Positions 45,156-54,223 of a stretch of 64,000 nucleotides of DNA are shown one piece after another. Positions within the stretch are counted from its first letter, which is position 1, and each line of letters begins with the position of its first letter. The position numbers and the translations under genes are program-made. Under the pieces are notes generated by a model. That model had not been told where the DNA came from. It made no database searches and worked only from the letters and a program-made list of their open reading frames with translations. The stretch is from Halarcobacter sp. (GTDB lineage Bacteria; Campylobacterota; Campylobacteria; Campylobacterales; Arcobacteraceae). The DNA lies in contig JAQYVX010000001.1 in assembly GCA_030145305.1 (NCBI GenBank), forward strand, positions 329,357-393,356, read 5' to 3'.

Positions 45156-46172
45156 ATGGTAGGAATAAACGTAAAAGATTTTTCAATTTCTTTTGATGAA
45201 ACAAATATATTAAAAGATGTTTCTTTTGATGTAAAAGAAGGTGAAATTGTAACAATTTTAGGCCCAAGTGGTTGTGGTAAAAGTACAATATTAAGAGCGA
45301 TAGCTTCTTTGCAAGATGAATATAAAGGTGAAATTTTCTTAAATGAAAAATGCCTAATTACAAATAAAAATTCATGTAATAAAGATATAGGATATATATT
45401 TCAAGATTATGCCCTATTTCCACATTTAAATGTAAAAGAAAATATAGAATTTGCTCTTTATAAACTCAATAATATAGAAAAACAAAGAAAAGTTGATATC
45501 TTATTAAAACAGTTTGATTTAACAGAACACAGACACAAACAAATTCACGAACTAAGTGGAGGTCAACAACAAAGAGTTTCTATAGCAAGAGTTATCGCCT
45601 ATGAACCAAAGGTATTACTACTTGATGAACCCTTTTCAAATCTTGATACAAACCTAAGAAATAAAACAAAAATCTGGTTAAAAAAACTTATAAAAGATTT
45701 AGGACTTAGTGCTATTTTAGTAACCCATGATCAAAAAGAAGCTTTAAGTATGTCTGATAGAATAGCTATTATAAATGATAAAAAAATTGAACAATTTGGA
45801 ACACCACAAGAGTTATTTGAAAAACCAAAATCTTTATATATTGCAAGTTTTTTAAACCAAATAAATATCTTACCAAATGAGTTACTTGAAACTTTAGATA
45901 TAAAAATTCCTTCTACAGATATTGGAATTATTCCAATTGATAAAATTCAAATTAGTGATAATTTTAATAAGCTAGGAATTAGTGAAATTGAAGCTAGTAT
46001 CTTAGATATTTCTTATTGTGGCGATTATTATGAATTAATTGTCTCTTTAGATGATTATAAAGCAAAAGAATTAGTGGTTAAAGCATCATGCCTAGATTGT
46101 TTAGAAAATAGCGAAAAGTGCTATTTAAACATTAAAAAAGAGGATATAAAACTAGTTAGAAAATCTTTATAA
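45156..46172 (+). CDS. fbpC: Fe(III) ABC transporter, ATP-binding protein
   Basis: The 338-residue ATPase has Walker A GPSGCGKST, the Q-loop in YIFQDYALFPHL, the signature LSGGQQQR, Walker B VLLLDEPFSNLD, and the switch His in LVTHDQKEA. A C-terminal TOBE-like domain of about 100 residues follows, including a CLDCLENSEKC cluster of cysteines that is unusual. It energises FbpAB and is 8 bases after fbpB. Confidence 0.95.
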   Translation: MVGINVKDFSISFDETNILKDVSFDVKEGEIVTILGPSGCGKSTILRAIASLQDEYKGEIFLNEKCLITNKNSCNKDIGYIFQDYALFPHLNVKENIEFALYKLNNIEKQRKVDILLKQFDLTEHRHKQIHELSGGQQQRVSIARVIAYEPKVLLLDEPFSNLDTNLRNKTKIWLKKLIKDLGLSAILVTHDQKEALSMSDRIAIINDKKIEQFGTPQELFEKPKSLYIASFLNQINILPNELLETLDIKIPSTDIGIIPIDKIQISDNFNKLGISEIEASILDISYCGDYYELIVSLDDYKAKELVVKASCLDCLENSEKCYLNIKKEDIKLVRKSL

Positions 46173-46202
46173 AGTCAAACAAAATCCGCTAAAATAATTT
46201 AT

Positions 46203-46217
46203 TGATAATCATTATTG
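46203..46217. promoter_or_regulatory. Fur box (distal) upstream of the imelysin operon
   Basis: TGATAATCATTATTG fits the 7-1-7 Fur consensus at all but the last two positions. It lies 81 bases before the imelysin start, in the 125-base gap after fbpC, showing that the downstream operon has its own iron control. Confidence 0.75.
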
Positions 46218-46268
46218 ATATTAAGTGAAATTTAAGAAATTTCTTACTACAATGTCATCAAATCTTTA

Positions 46269-46283
46269 TGATAACAATTATTA
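46269..46283. promoter_or_regulatory. Fur box (proximal) upstream of the imelysin operon
   Basis: TGATAACAATTATTA differs from the Fur consensus at two positions. It ends 14 bases before the ATG and adjoins the ribosome binding site. Confidence 0.7.
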
Positions 46284-46297
46284 ATATAGGAATTAAA

Positions 46298-47644
46298 ATG
46301 ACAAAATCAAAACTACTGGTTACTTCACTTAGTCTTGCAGCTGCTCTAACATTTTCAGCTTGCACAACAAATACACAAAATATTCAATCAGATTCAAAGG
46401 TTCAATTAGAACAAAAAAACTCTGCTATTTTAGCAAGTTACGCACAAATAGCACAAAAAAATTATACTGATGCTTTAATTGGTGCAAAAGCTTTAGAACA
46501 TGCAATTAATAATTTTGCTTCAAATCCAACACAAAAGACTTTAAATCAAGCAAAAAATGCCTGGCTTGCATCTAGAGAATCTTATGGTCAAACAGAAATT
46601 TTCAGACTTTCTAATGGACCAATTGATGCAGAAGAAGGATGGGTTGCTGATACTTATGGTGCATTAGAAGGACAGCTAAATGCTTGGCCATTAGATGAAA
46701 ATATGATTGATTATACAATCGACGCACAAGGAAATAAAACATCTGGAAATATTATTGATACAATTGGTTCTTTTAATCCAGGAGGAGAAGATTCAAAAGC
46801 TGTAGATGTTTCAACTATAAGCGTTGAGGCCATTACAAATTTAAATGAAAATGGTGGAGATGCAAATGTTGCAACAGGATACCATGCAATTGAGTTTTTA
46901 TTATGGGGACAAGATCAAGACTATTCTAACTTTGTAAAAGATTCAATTACAAATGGAGCAAAAACAGCAGGTCAAAGACCATTATCAGACTTTACAAGTG
47001 AAAAAAATGCTCCTAGAAGAATTGCATTTTTAAAAGCAGCTGCAAGTAAAATTGTTGCTGATTTAGATATTATTGCTAGTGCTTGGGCAGATGATGGTTT
47101 ATATAAAAATGCATTTTTAGGAAAACTAAGTGGCGAAAATGCTTCAAAAAATATTTCCGCAAATGAAGCCTTAAAACAAGTTATAGCAGGGATGGGTGTA
47201 TTTATTAAATCTGAACTTGCAAATGAAAGAATTGCAGTTGCTGTATTAACTCCAAGTGAAGAAGATGAACATTCTTGTTTCTCAGATAACACACATAGAG
47301 ATATTGTAACTAATTATTTAGGATTTAAAAATGCTTTAACTTCAACTTATATGGGTAAAACATATGGAGCTTCTTTATTAGATGCTATGTCAAGTGAAGA
47401 TAAAAATAGAATACTTTCTTTAATGAAATCTATTGAAACAAAAATTGCAAGTATAAATAAAACTGCAATAACAAGTGAACACTTTGACTATCAAATTCAA
47501 CCTGACAATCCTCAAGCAAAAGTTATTGTAAAACTTAAAAATGAGATGAGAAAACTAGGTGATGAGATGGTAAAAGTTGCATCTGCAAATGGAGTTTCTT
47601 TAAGTACAGATGATGTTACAGATCCTGAAGAAACTAAACTTTAA
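46298..47644 (+). CDS. Imelysin-family (peptidase M75-like) lipoprotein
   Basis: From ATG 46298 (AGGAA upstream; an ATG at 46268 would overlap the Fur box) the protein is 448 residues with a lipoprotein signal ending LTFSAC. The imelysin domain shows the hallmark G-x-H-x-x-E as GYHAIEFLLWGQD, plus AWLASRESYGQTE and the acidic PIDAEEGWV. Relatives (IrpA, ICMP, EfeO M75 domain) are linked to iron uptake; proteolysis is not established for most. It begins a five-gene Fur-controlled operon. Confidence 0.92.
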   Translation: MTKSKLLVTSLSLAAALTFSACTTNTQNIQSDSKVQLEQKNSAILASYAQIAQKNYTDALIGAKALEHAINNFASNPTQKTLNQAKNAWLASRESYGQTEIFRLSNGPIDAEEGWVADTYGALEGQLNAWPLDENMIDYTIDAQGNKTSGNIIDTIGSFNPGGEDSKAVDVSTISVEAITNLNENGGDANVATGYHAIEFLLWGQDQDYSNFVKDSITNGAKTAGQRPLSDFTSEKNAPRRIAFLKAAASKIVADLDIIASAWADDGLYKNAFLGKLSGENASKNISANEALKQVIAGMGVFIKSELANERIAVAVLTPSEEDEHSCFSDNTHRDIVTNYLGFKNALTSTYMGKTYGASLLDAMSSEDKNRILSLMKSIETKIASINKTAITSEHFDYQIQPDNPQAKVIVKLKNEMRKLGDEMVKVASANGVSLSTDDVTDPEETKL

Positions 47645-49016
47645 TTCTTTAACCAAATCTATTTTTTCTAAAAACCTTGTAGCTAATTTACTTATATTAG
47701 CTACAGGGTTTTTAGTCGTTAATAGTAATGCTCAAGAATTATCATATAAAAAAGACAAATCACTTTTTGTAAAGCCAATTAAAAATTTAAGTGATAAACA
47801 GTACGATACTTTTATTCTAGGAAGAAGTTTCTTTACTATTCCTTGGGTTGAAGCACCAAGTGCTACGACTGCTAGAGATGGCCTTGGACCTTTATTTAAT
47901 GCAAATACCTGTGCTTCTTGTCATCCAGGAAATGGTAGAGGAAATCTTTATAATAAAGACAATCAATTCTCCCGAAATCTAATTGCAAAATTATCTATTA
48001 AAAATCGTTTCACAAAAGAACATAAAGAAATACTTAAAACTAGTGCTTTAATTATGGAACCTAATTATGGAATGCAAATTGCAATAAATGGCATCCATGG
48101 AGTTAATTATGAAGCAAAACCTGATATAAAATTTAAAGAAAAAAAAGTTATATTTTCTGATGGTGAAATTGCAATACTTTTAAAACCTACTTATGCTTTA
48201 AAAGATTTGCAATATGGACCTCTTCATAAAGATGCAATATTAACTTTTAGACTAGCTCCTAGTTTAAATGGTTTAGGACTTATTGAAGATATTAGTGATG
48301 AAGATATTTTAAAAAACCAAGATGAGTTTGATAAAAACAATGATGGTATTTCTGGACGAGCGAACTTTGTTTACTCTGCAATTACAAAAAAAATGGAACT
48401 AGGCCGTTATTCTTGGAAAGCAAGTATAGCAACACTTAAACAGCAAACAGCAGATGCTGCAAACAATGACATGGGTATTACAACTTCTATTTTTCAAAAT
48501 GATACATGTACGAAAAATCAAAAAGCTTGTAATGAAGCACCAAAACCTAGAGATTCAATTGATCTAACAGATTTAAGACTTGATGCAATAACTTATTATT
48601 TAAAAAATAGAAAAACTTATAGTGCAAAAAAAGATAAAGCTTATAAAGAAGGCTTAGAAATTTTTAGAACTATTGGCTGTATTTCATGTCATATTGATTC
48701 ATTTGTAACTAAAAAAGATGTTAAAATCTCACCCTTTACAGATATGTTACTTCATGATATGGGGGAAGAACTTGCAGATGGAAGAAGTGAATTTAAAGCA
48801 AGAGGAAATGAGTGGAGAACTCCTTCTTTATGGGGACTTGCACTTCATGAAAAAATAAATAAAAGGAAGCCTAGGCTTTTACATGATGGAAGAGCTAGAG
48901 ATTTTCAAGAAGCTATTTTATGGCATGGTGGAGAAGCTAGAACTTCAAAAGAAAACTATATGAATCTTGATAAAGAATTGAGAAAAAAACTAATTAAATT
49001 TTTAGAAAAGGTATAA
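47610..49016 (+). CDS. Di-haem oxidoreductase, DUF1111 (thiol oxidoreductase-like) family
   Basis: The 468-residue protein has an N-terminal signal or anchor (hydrophobic about 24-41) and two c-type haem motifs: CASCH (101-105) and CISCH in the last third. Family blocks such as DGLGPLFNANTCASCHPGNGRG, RAPS-like RLAPSLNGLGLIE and the C-terminal LWGLALHEK and LLHDGRA are present. It should be a periplasmic redox protein related to MauG/CCP enzymes. The ATG lies inside the imelysin gene (35-base overlap), so the two are coupled. A similar imelysin-DUF1111-imelysin order is known in Pseudomonas and Vibrio. Confidence 0.9.
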   Translation: MMLQILKKLNFNSLTKSIFSKNLVANLLILATGFLVVNSNAQELSYKKDKSLFVKPIKNLSDKQYDTFILGRSFFTIPWVEAPSATTARDGLGPLFNANTCASCHPGNGRGNLYNKDNQFSRNLIAKLSIKNRFTKEHKEILKTSALIMEPNYGMQIAINGIHGVNYEAKPDIKFKEKKVIFSDGEIAILLKPTYALKDLQYGPLHKDAILTFRLAPSLNGLGLIEDISDEDILKNQDEFDKNNDGISGRANFVYSAITKKMELGRYSWKASIATLKQQTADAANNDMGITTSIFQNDTCTKNQKACNEAPKPRDSIDLTDLRLDAITYYLKNRKTYSAKKDKAYKEGLEIFRTIGCISCHIDSFVTKKDVKISPFTDMLLHDMGEELADGRSEFKARGNEWRTPSLWGLALHEKINKRKPRLLHDGRARDFQEAILWHGGEARTSKENYMNLDKELRKKLIKFLEKV

Positions 49017-49020
49017 AATT

Positions 49021-50064
49021 ATGAAACGAAGTGGAATTCTGTCTACAGGTAAATTAATAAAAAACTTATTAATAATGACAATCTTATTATTACTTAGCAC
49101 TGTATTTGTAAATGCAAAGGAACCTAATGATGATAAAGAAAATAAACAAATTTTAGTTGACTTATATGAAAAAGTAATTATAAATGATGTAAATACAATG
49201 CTAAAAGATATTGACAATTTAAAAATATCTCTTAAGAAAAAAGATGTAAATAGTTCAAAAGAACTATTTTCGAATCTTGTTAAATCTTGGAAGAAAGTAG
49301 AAACTTTCTATATTTTAGGTGATTTAAATGAAGATTTTATAGATACTCCAAGGTATATAGATATTTTCCATAATGGAAATGAAGATATTACTGAACAATT
49401 AGATTTGGCAATTAAAAGTACAGATACAATTAGAATTGCCTTATTTAAAAACTCTACAAAATCTATTAATGCTTTAGAATATATTCTTTTTGCAAAAGAT
49501 ATTAAAAAAGAAAGAATAAATAAAATTGCTCTTACAATATTAAATAAAATTGCTTTCCATACAAATGAAATAAAAACAGAATATTTAGCCCAAAAAACAA
49601 ACTTTTTAAAGAACTTAAAAAAAGCAAATGCTATTACAATAAATGCAATTATCCAAAATACTTATAAGCTAAAAGAGTGGCGTGTTGCTGATGTTATTGG
49701 AATTAGTAAAAAATTTAAAGACAAAGCTGATAATAGTAGAGCTGAATATTTTTTAAGTAAAAATTCTTCAAATGCAATTGAAGCTATTTTAATTACATAT
49801 AAAAATATTTTGAATAATAATTCTTATGAAGATTATGGTGATTATTTAATCAAATTAACTAATGGAAAAGAGATGCAAAGACTAAGAGTTGCTCTTAATA
49901 ATTCTATTGCTTTAATAAAAGAGATTAAAGATGATGATTTTATTAATAACAAGAGTGCAAAAGAGTTATATGAAAATATTAATACAATTCATGTGATTCT
50001 TTTTGTAGAAATGATAGAAGAACTTTCAATTCATGCAAAAATTCTAGATGCAGATGGTGATTAA
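49021..50064 (+). CDS. Second imelysin-like protein, degenerate G-x-H-x-x-E motif
   Basis: The 347-residue protein has a signal peptide (about residues 1-32, ending VFVNA). The helical imelysin fold is recognisable by LFSNLVKSWKKVETFYILGD and a second-half KLKEWRVADVIGISKK. Where the first imelysin has GYHAIE this one has SINALEYILF, so the His is missing and the Glu retained. It is probably a periplasmic partner of the first imelysin and the DUF1111 protein. It follows DUF1111 by 4 bases. Confidence 0.8.
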   Translation: MKRSGILSTGKLIKNLLIMTILLLLSTVFVNAKEPNDDKENKQILVDLYEKVIINDVNTMLKDIDNLKISLKKKDVNSSKELFSNLVKSWKKVETFYILGDLNEDFIDTPRYIDIFHNGNEDITEQLDLAIKSTDTIRIALFKNSTKSINALEYILFAKDIKKERINKIALTILNKIAFHTNEIKTEYLAQKTNFLKNLKKANAITINAIIQNTYKLKEWRVADVIGISKKFKDKADNSRAEYFLSKNSSNAIEAILITYKNILNNNSYEDYGDYLIKLTNGKEMQRLRVALNNSIALIKEIKDDDFINNKSAKELYENINTIHVILFVEMIEELSIHAKILDADGD

Positions 50065-50066
50065 TT

Positions 50067-50990
50067 GTGAATATACCTCTTGATTTTGCTATTTTAGAGT
50101 ATTTAATAAACCCAGATAAGAGAACCTACTGGGTTTATATTCTTTCATCTTTTGCTATTGCAATAATTTTTTTATACTTTAATAAAAAACAAAAAAGAGT
50201 AATCTTTAGCTCAAAACTTTGGTTACATCCAAGTGCTAAACTTGACTATTATTATTTCATTCTTTCATATTTTATAAAAGTTTTAATGATTGTTCCTATA
50301 GTAATAAGTGCAAAATCAATAGCTTTTTTTATAAATAAAAACTTATATTATGAGTTTGGATTTAATCAAATCCAAACTCTTTCTTATGAAAGCACTATTA
50401 TTTTATATACTGTAATACTTTTTATTGTAAGTGATTTTACAAGATATTTCCTACATAGACTTTTACATACAATTCCTTTCTTATGGGAATTCCATAAGGT
50501 TCATCATAGTGCAAAAGTTTTAAATCCTCTAACTTTTTATAGAGTTCATCCTATAGAAAATATTCTATTTGGTTTTAGATACTCTCTTAGTATTGGTTTA
50601 GTAACTGGAATATTTATTTACTTTTTTGGTTCTAAAATTGGACTATATGAAGTTCTAGGTGCAAATGTTTTTATCTTTGTTTTTTCATTATTTGGATCAA
50701 ACTTAAGACATTCTCATATTCCTTTGTCCTATTTTAAAAGTTTAGAAAAGTGGTTAATTTCACCAAAACAACATCAAATTCATCATAGTAAAAAGCACTT
50801 TGATAAAAACTTTGGTGGATATCTTGCTATTTGGGATAGAGTTTTTGGAACTTTAAAACTATCTCACGAAGTAAAAGTTTTAAAATTTGGATTAAAAAAT
50901 GAACAAATGATAAATTATAATTCATTAACTAAAATATTGATTTATCCATTTATCAATATTTTAAACATTTTAAGAAGGAGAAAAAATTAA
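50067..50990 (+). CDS. Fatty acid hydroxylase / sterol desaturase family protein
   Basis: The 307-residue membrane protein has several helices and the full set of di-iron histidine boxes: HRLLH, HKVHHS, a middle RHSH, and QIHHSKKHFDKNFGGYLAIWDRVFGTL. It should be an O2-using di-iron enzyme acting on a lipid or alkyl chain. The start is GTG 50067, 2 bases after the imelysin-like gene. Its presence in an iron-starvation operon is unusual because it needs iron itself. Confidence 0.9.
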   Translation: MNIPLDFAILEYLINPDKRTYWVYILSSFAIAIIFLYFNKKQKRVIFSSKLWLHPSAKLDYYYFILSYFIKVLMIVPIVISAKSIAFFINKNLYYEFGFNQIQTLSYESTIILYTVILFIVSDFTRYFLHRLLHTIPFLWEFHKVHHSAKVLNPLTFYRVHPIENILFGFRYSLSIGLVTGIFIYFFGSKIGLYEVLGANVFIFVFSLFGSNLRHSHIPLSYFKSLEKWLISPKQHQIHHSKKHFDKNFGGYLAIWDRVFGTLKLSHEVKVLKFGLKNEQMINYNSLTKILIYPFINILNILRRRKN

Positions 50991-50991
50991 A

Positions 50992-52179
50992 ATGAACTAT
51001 TTTAAATATAAAAATGCAATTTTTAGTCTACTTGCTAGTACTTTAATCTTAACTGCATGTTCAAATAAAACAACATCAACAAGAGCAATACTAGTACAAA
51101 AAGAGGAATCTGCACAAAAAACAAAAATGAAAGAAGAGTTAGGAAAAGTTCTATTTTTTGATAAAAATTTATCAAAAAATAGAACTCAATCTTGTGCTAC
51201 TTGTCATAATCCAGAAGCTGGCTTTGTAGATGATAGAGACAATGGAATAAGCAAAATGGCTTCACTTGGTGATGATGGACACTCTTTAGGAGATAGACAA
51301 GCTCCAAGTGCAACTTATGCAATGTTTAGCCCAGTTTTTCATTATGATAAGAAAAAGAAAAAATATATTGGCGGTCAATTTTGGGATGGAAGAGAAGGCA
51401 CTTTAGCTTTACAAGCTGGTGGACCTCCTACAAATCCTATTGAAATGGGAATGCCAAGCATTGAACTAACAGTAAAAAGATTAAAAGAGAATGCTTATTA
51501 TCTTTCAATTTTTAAAGATATTTATGGTGAAGATATATTTAAATCTGCAAAAAAAGCATACACAGCAATGACAGATTCAATTGAAAAATTTGAAATGACT
51601 AAAGAATTTGCACCCTTTGATTCAAAATATGATAGATTTTTAGAAGGAAAATATGATTTATCACCTTTAGAAGATTTAGGAAGAACTCTATTTTTCTCAA
51701 ACAACAATAACTCTTGTGCCACTTGTCATGTTTTAAAAGGTGAAGATAAAAAAGGTGAGACTTTTACAAATTATGAATATCATAATATTGGAACTCCAAT
51801 TAATCATGCTTTAAGAGCAGTTAATGGAGTAAATGCAATAGATAATGGTTTATTAAATAATCCAGCCGTAACAAATGAAACAGAAAAAGGAAAATACAAA
51901 GTCCCAAGCTTAAGAAATGTAGCGGTAACTGCTCCATATATGCATAATGGAGTATTTAAAGAATTAAAAACTGTTGTAGAATTTTATGATAAATATAATA
52001 ACAAAGAAAGAGTATTGAATCCTGAAACTAACAAAATCTGGGATAATCCAGAAGTAAAAGAAACAATCTCAATTAAAGAATTAAAAGCCAAAAAACAAAA
52101 TGAGAGAAAAATCAATGCTCTTGTAGCTTTTATGAAATTACTAACAGATAAAAGATATGAACACTTAATAGAAAAATAA
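50992..52179 (+). CDS. Di-haem cytochrome c peroxidase / MauG-type lipoprotein
   Basis: The 395-residue protein has a lipoprotein signal with lipobox LTAC (Cys23) and two c-haem sites, CATCH (68-72) and CATCH in the second half. The di-haem peroxidase blocks GKVLFFDKNLSKNRTQSCATC, QFWDGREGTLALQA and VPSLRNVAVTAPYMHNGVFK are present. It should reduce H2O2, or oxidise a partner as MauG does, in the periplasm. It is 1 base after the hydroxylase gene and ends at a strong terminator. Confidence 0.92.
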   Translation: MNYFKYKNAIFSLLASTLILTACSNKTTSTRAILVQKEESAQKTKMKEELGKVLFFDKNLSKNRTQSCATCHNPEAGFVDDRDNGISKMASLGDDGHSLGDRQAPSATYAMFSPVFHYDKKKKKYIGGQFWDGREGTLALQAGGPPTNPIEMGMPSIELTVKRLKENAYYLSIFKDIYGEDIFKSAKKAYTAMTDSIEKFEMTKEFAPFDSKYDRFLEGKYDLSPLEDLGRTLFFSNNNNSCATCHVLKGEDKKGETFTNYEYHNIGTPINHALRAVNGVNAIDNGLLNNPAVTNETEKGKYKVPSLRNVAVTAPYMHNGVFKELKTVVEFYDKYNNKERVLNPETNKIWDNPEVKETISIKELKAKKQNERKINALVAFMKLLTDKRYEHLIEK

Positions 52180-52183
52180 CTTA

Positions 52184-52215
52184 AAAATAAGAGGAAAAAA
52201 ACTTCCTCTTATTTT
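52184..52215. terminator. Bidirectional terminator after the iron operon
   Basis: A 13-bp perfect stem (52184-52196 with 52203-52215) has a 6-base loop. The 3' arm ends TTATTTT on the plus strand and TTATTTTT on the minus strand. It serves both the peroxidase gene and the converging ABC1 kinase gene. Confidence 0.85.
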
Positions 52216-52239
52216 ATAAAAAGTTATTGCAAAATAAAA

Positions 52240-53682
52240 CTATCTATAAAGAATTCTTGCAAGTCCTAAAATAAAAAGACCTAAAGCTACTTCTTTTAGC
52301 TCTCTATCGTACAATAAAACAAAAATAGATGAGAGGAATAAAGTTAAGGATAAAACAATTGGTTTAATATAATTTTTTATCTCTTTACTAGCCCACTGCA
52401 ATTGATTATTTGACAATTCAACTTCCAAGCTTCCTTCACTAGCTTTTTTAATAATTGTCTTCATATCTTTCACAATAAAAGGTAAATCTTTTATTTCATC
52501 AATAATTGTCTCAGTGATACTTTGTTTTGCACCTAATGCTTTTGGAATATTTTTTTGTAAGATAGGTAAAATATCTTTTATTCCATTAAAATTTTCAATA
52601 TATGTAGTTCCTAAGCCTTCAACAATAGCACTTACTCTTAAAATATAAATTGCATCACTAGGAAGTTTAAAAGGTAAATTTCTAGTTGATTCTAATACAT
52701 CAAAGGCTAGTTTTTGCATAGATTGACTATCTAAACTATTATTAGAGAAAATATCAAACATTTTTGCAGTAAACTCAGCTAATTGGGCAGTTGGAGCTTC
52801 ATAAGCTATAGTGCCTAATCTTTTGCTAGCATTTATATATAATTCATAATCTTGTTCATGAGCAGCTTTAATTAACTCAATAATCGCTATTCTTTTGTCA
52901 TTTGGTATAGTTTTTACCATTCCAAAATCTAGTAATATTAACTTACCTTTTTTAGTAACTAAAAGATTTCCTGGATGTGGATCTGCATGAAAATATCCAT
53001 TTATTAGCATTTGAGTAGTGTAAAACTCTACTAAATTTGCAATTATTTTATTAAAATCTATTTTATGTTTTAAAATATTTTCTTTATCATCAAATCTAAA
53101 TCCCTCTTCATAACTCATAACTAAAGCATCATCACTACAATATTTTTTATATGGCTTAGGAAATTTAATTTTTTGTTCTTTATAGGTTTTTGAAAAATTT
53201 ACTAAATTATCTAATTCTTTTGTTAAACTAACCTCTTCTACTATCATTTTTGAAAATTCAATAATAACAGCTTCAATAGAATTTTTTGTATTATAAGAAA
53301 ATAGTGGTTTAAAAAATCGATTAAAATAATTAATGATATTAATATCAGCTAATACTTGTTCTTTAATGTCTTTTCTTCTTAATTTTACAGCTACTTTTTT
53401 TCCATTTTCTAAATATGCTAAATGAACCTGCCCTATTGAAGCAGAAGCGATTGCAGTTTTATCAAACTCTTTAAAAGTTATATTTTCAAAGGCTTTATTA
53501 TATATTTCATTAAAGTCATTTTCTTTCATAGCTGGAATTTGGTCATGCAAGTTTTTAAGTTCACATAAATACTCTTCATCAAAAAAATCAGACCTTGTAG
53601 CTAATACCTGAGCAAGTTTAATAAAACTTGCCCCTAATTTTATAATAATATGCTTTAGCCTTTTTGGTTTTAAAGGCTTCAA
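52240..53682 (-). CDS. ABC1/UbiB (AarF) family atypical kinase
   Basis: From TTG 53682 the protein is 480 residues. It has the ABC1 motifs: a K-x-G-Q-like LGASFIKLAQVLATR, the Ala-rich loop AIASASIGQVHLAYL, VAVKLRRKD, catalytic NGYFHADPHPGNLL and LLDFGMV, and two C-terminal membrane helices. UbiB-type proteins support ubiquinone or lipid metabolism at the membrane; menaquinone-using Campylobacterota also carry such genes, so the target is open. The TTG start leaves an abnormally short N-terminus: the frame stays open 31-33 codons further upstream to a ribosome binding site (see the separate feature). Confidence 0.88.
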   Translation of the reverse strand: MKPLKPKRLKHIIIKLGASFIKLAQVLATRSDFFDEEYLCELKNLHDQIPAMKENDFNEIYNKAFENITFKEFDKTAIASASIGQVHLAYLENGKKVAVKLRRKDIKEQVLADINIINYFNRFFKPLFSYNTKNSIEAVIIEFSKMIVEEVSLTKELDNLVNFSKTYKEQKIKFPKPYKKYCSDDALVMSYEEGFRFDDKENILKHKIDFNKIIANLVEFYTTQMLINGYFHADPHPGNLLVTKKGKLILLDFGMVKTIPNDKRIAIIELIKAAHEQDYELYINASKRLGTIAYEAPTAQLAEFTAKMFDIFSNNSLDSQSMQKLAFDVLESTRNLPFKLPSDAIYILRVSAIVEGLGTTYIENFNGIKDILPILQKNIPKALGAKQSITETIIDEIKDLPFIVKDMKTIIKKASEGSLEVELSNNQLQWASKEIKNYIKPIVLSLTLFLSSIFVLLYDRELKEVALGLFILGLARILYR

Positions 53683-53775
53683 ACCTAAAAATGATTCTTT
53701 TCTTTTTATTACTAAATAAACAGTTAATAAAAATAAAAAAACATTATAAATTCGTGTTGGTGAGTAATATTTTAT
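53683..53775 (-). other. Open in-frame extension of the ABC1 gene behind an ATA codon
   Basis: In frame with the ABC1 gene, 31 codons from ATA (53775-53773) encode YYSPTRIYNVFLFLLLTVYL-like residues, a membrane helix, then KRKESFLG. AGGAG (53786-53782) lies 6 bases before that ATA. No ATG, GTG or TTG occurs in this stretch. Relatives of UbiB carry an N-terminal region of this size before the K-x-G-Q motif. Confidence 0.5.
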
Positions 53776-53790
53776 TTTTATCTCCTAATT

Positions 53791-54117
53791 TTAGATTTCA
53801 TCTTTTTTAGTTTCATCTTGATTTACTTCCATCTGGCTTGATTCTTCAACTTCACCTTTTAGCTCGGCTTTCAATTTTCTTAAATCTTTTTTTGTAACTA
53901 ATCCTAAATCATTAATAGTCTCTTTTAAAAGTTTTCTAAAATGCTTTTTGATTCTTTTATCTTCAAGCTTACCTGTACTTTCTAAATTTTTTAAAAAAGA
54001 TTTTGCATCTTTTTTCTTTAACTTTCCACTTTTTCTTAAAGTTTTAACTTCATCTTCTAATTTTTTTCTTAATAAAACTGAAGCTCCCATACCTGTAAAT
54101 ATTAACTCTTTTAACAT
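53791..54117 (-). CDS. Phasin-like small helical protein, ABC1-associated
   Basis: The 108-residue protein begins with MLKELIFTGMGASVLLRKKLEDE and continues with charged helices (KLKKKDAKSFL, GLVTKKDLRKLKAELKGE). It ends in an acidic tail. This layout resembles the phasin-like granule-associated regulators that often neighbour ABC1 genes, and an E-L-x-x-x-G-x-G start is typical. The function is not known. It ends immediately before the ABC1 ribosome binding site, so the two are probably one operon. Confidence 0.7.
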   Translation of the reverse strand: MLKELIFTGMGASVLLRKKLEDEVKTLRKSGKLKKKDAKSFLKNLESTGKLEDKRIKKHFRKLLKETINDLGLVTKKDLRKLKAELKGEVEESSQMEVNQDETKKDEI

Positions 54118-54223
54118 TTTCTCTCCTTAATTTTTTTCATCTGAATTTTATTATTTATATATTCTTTGTCATTATATTAGGATTAGCAAAATATTAGTAT
54201 AAAAAAAATGTCAACTTATAAAT

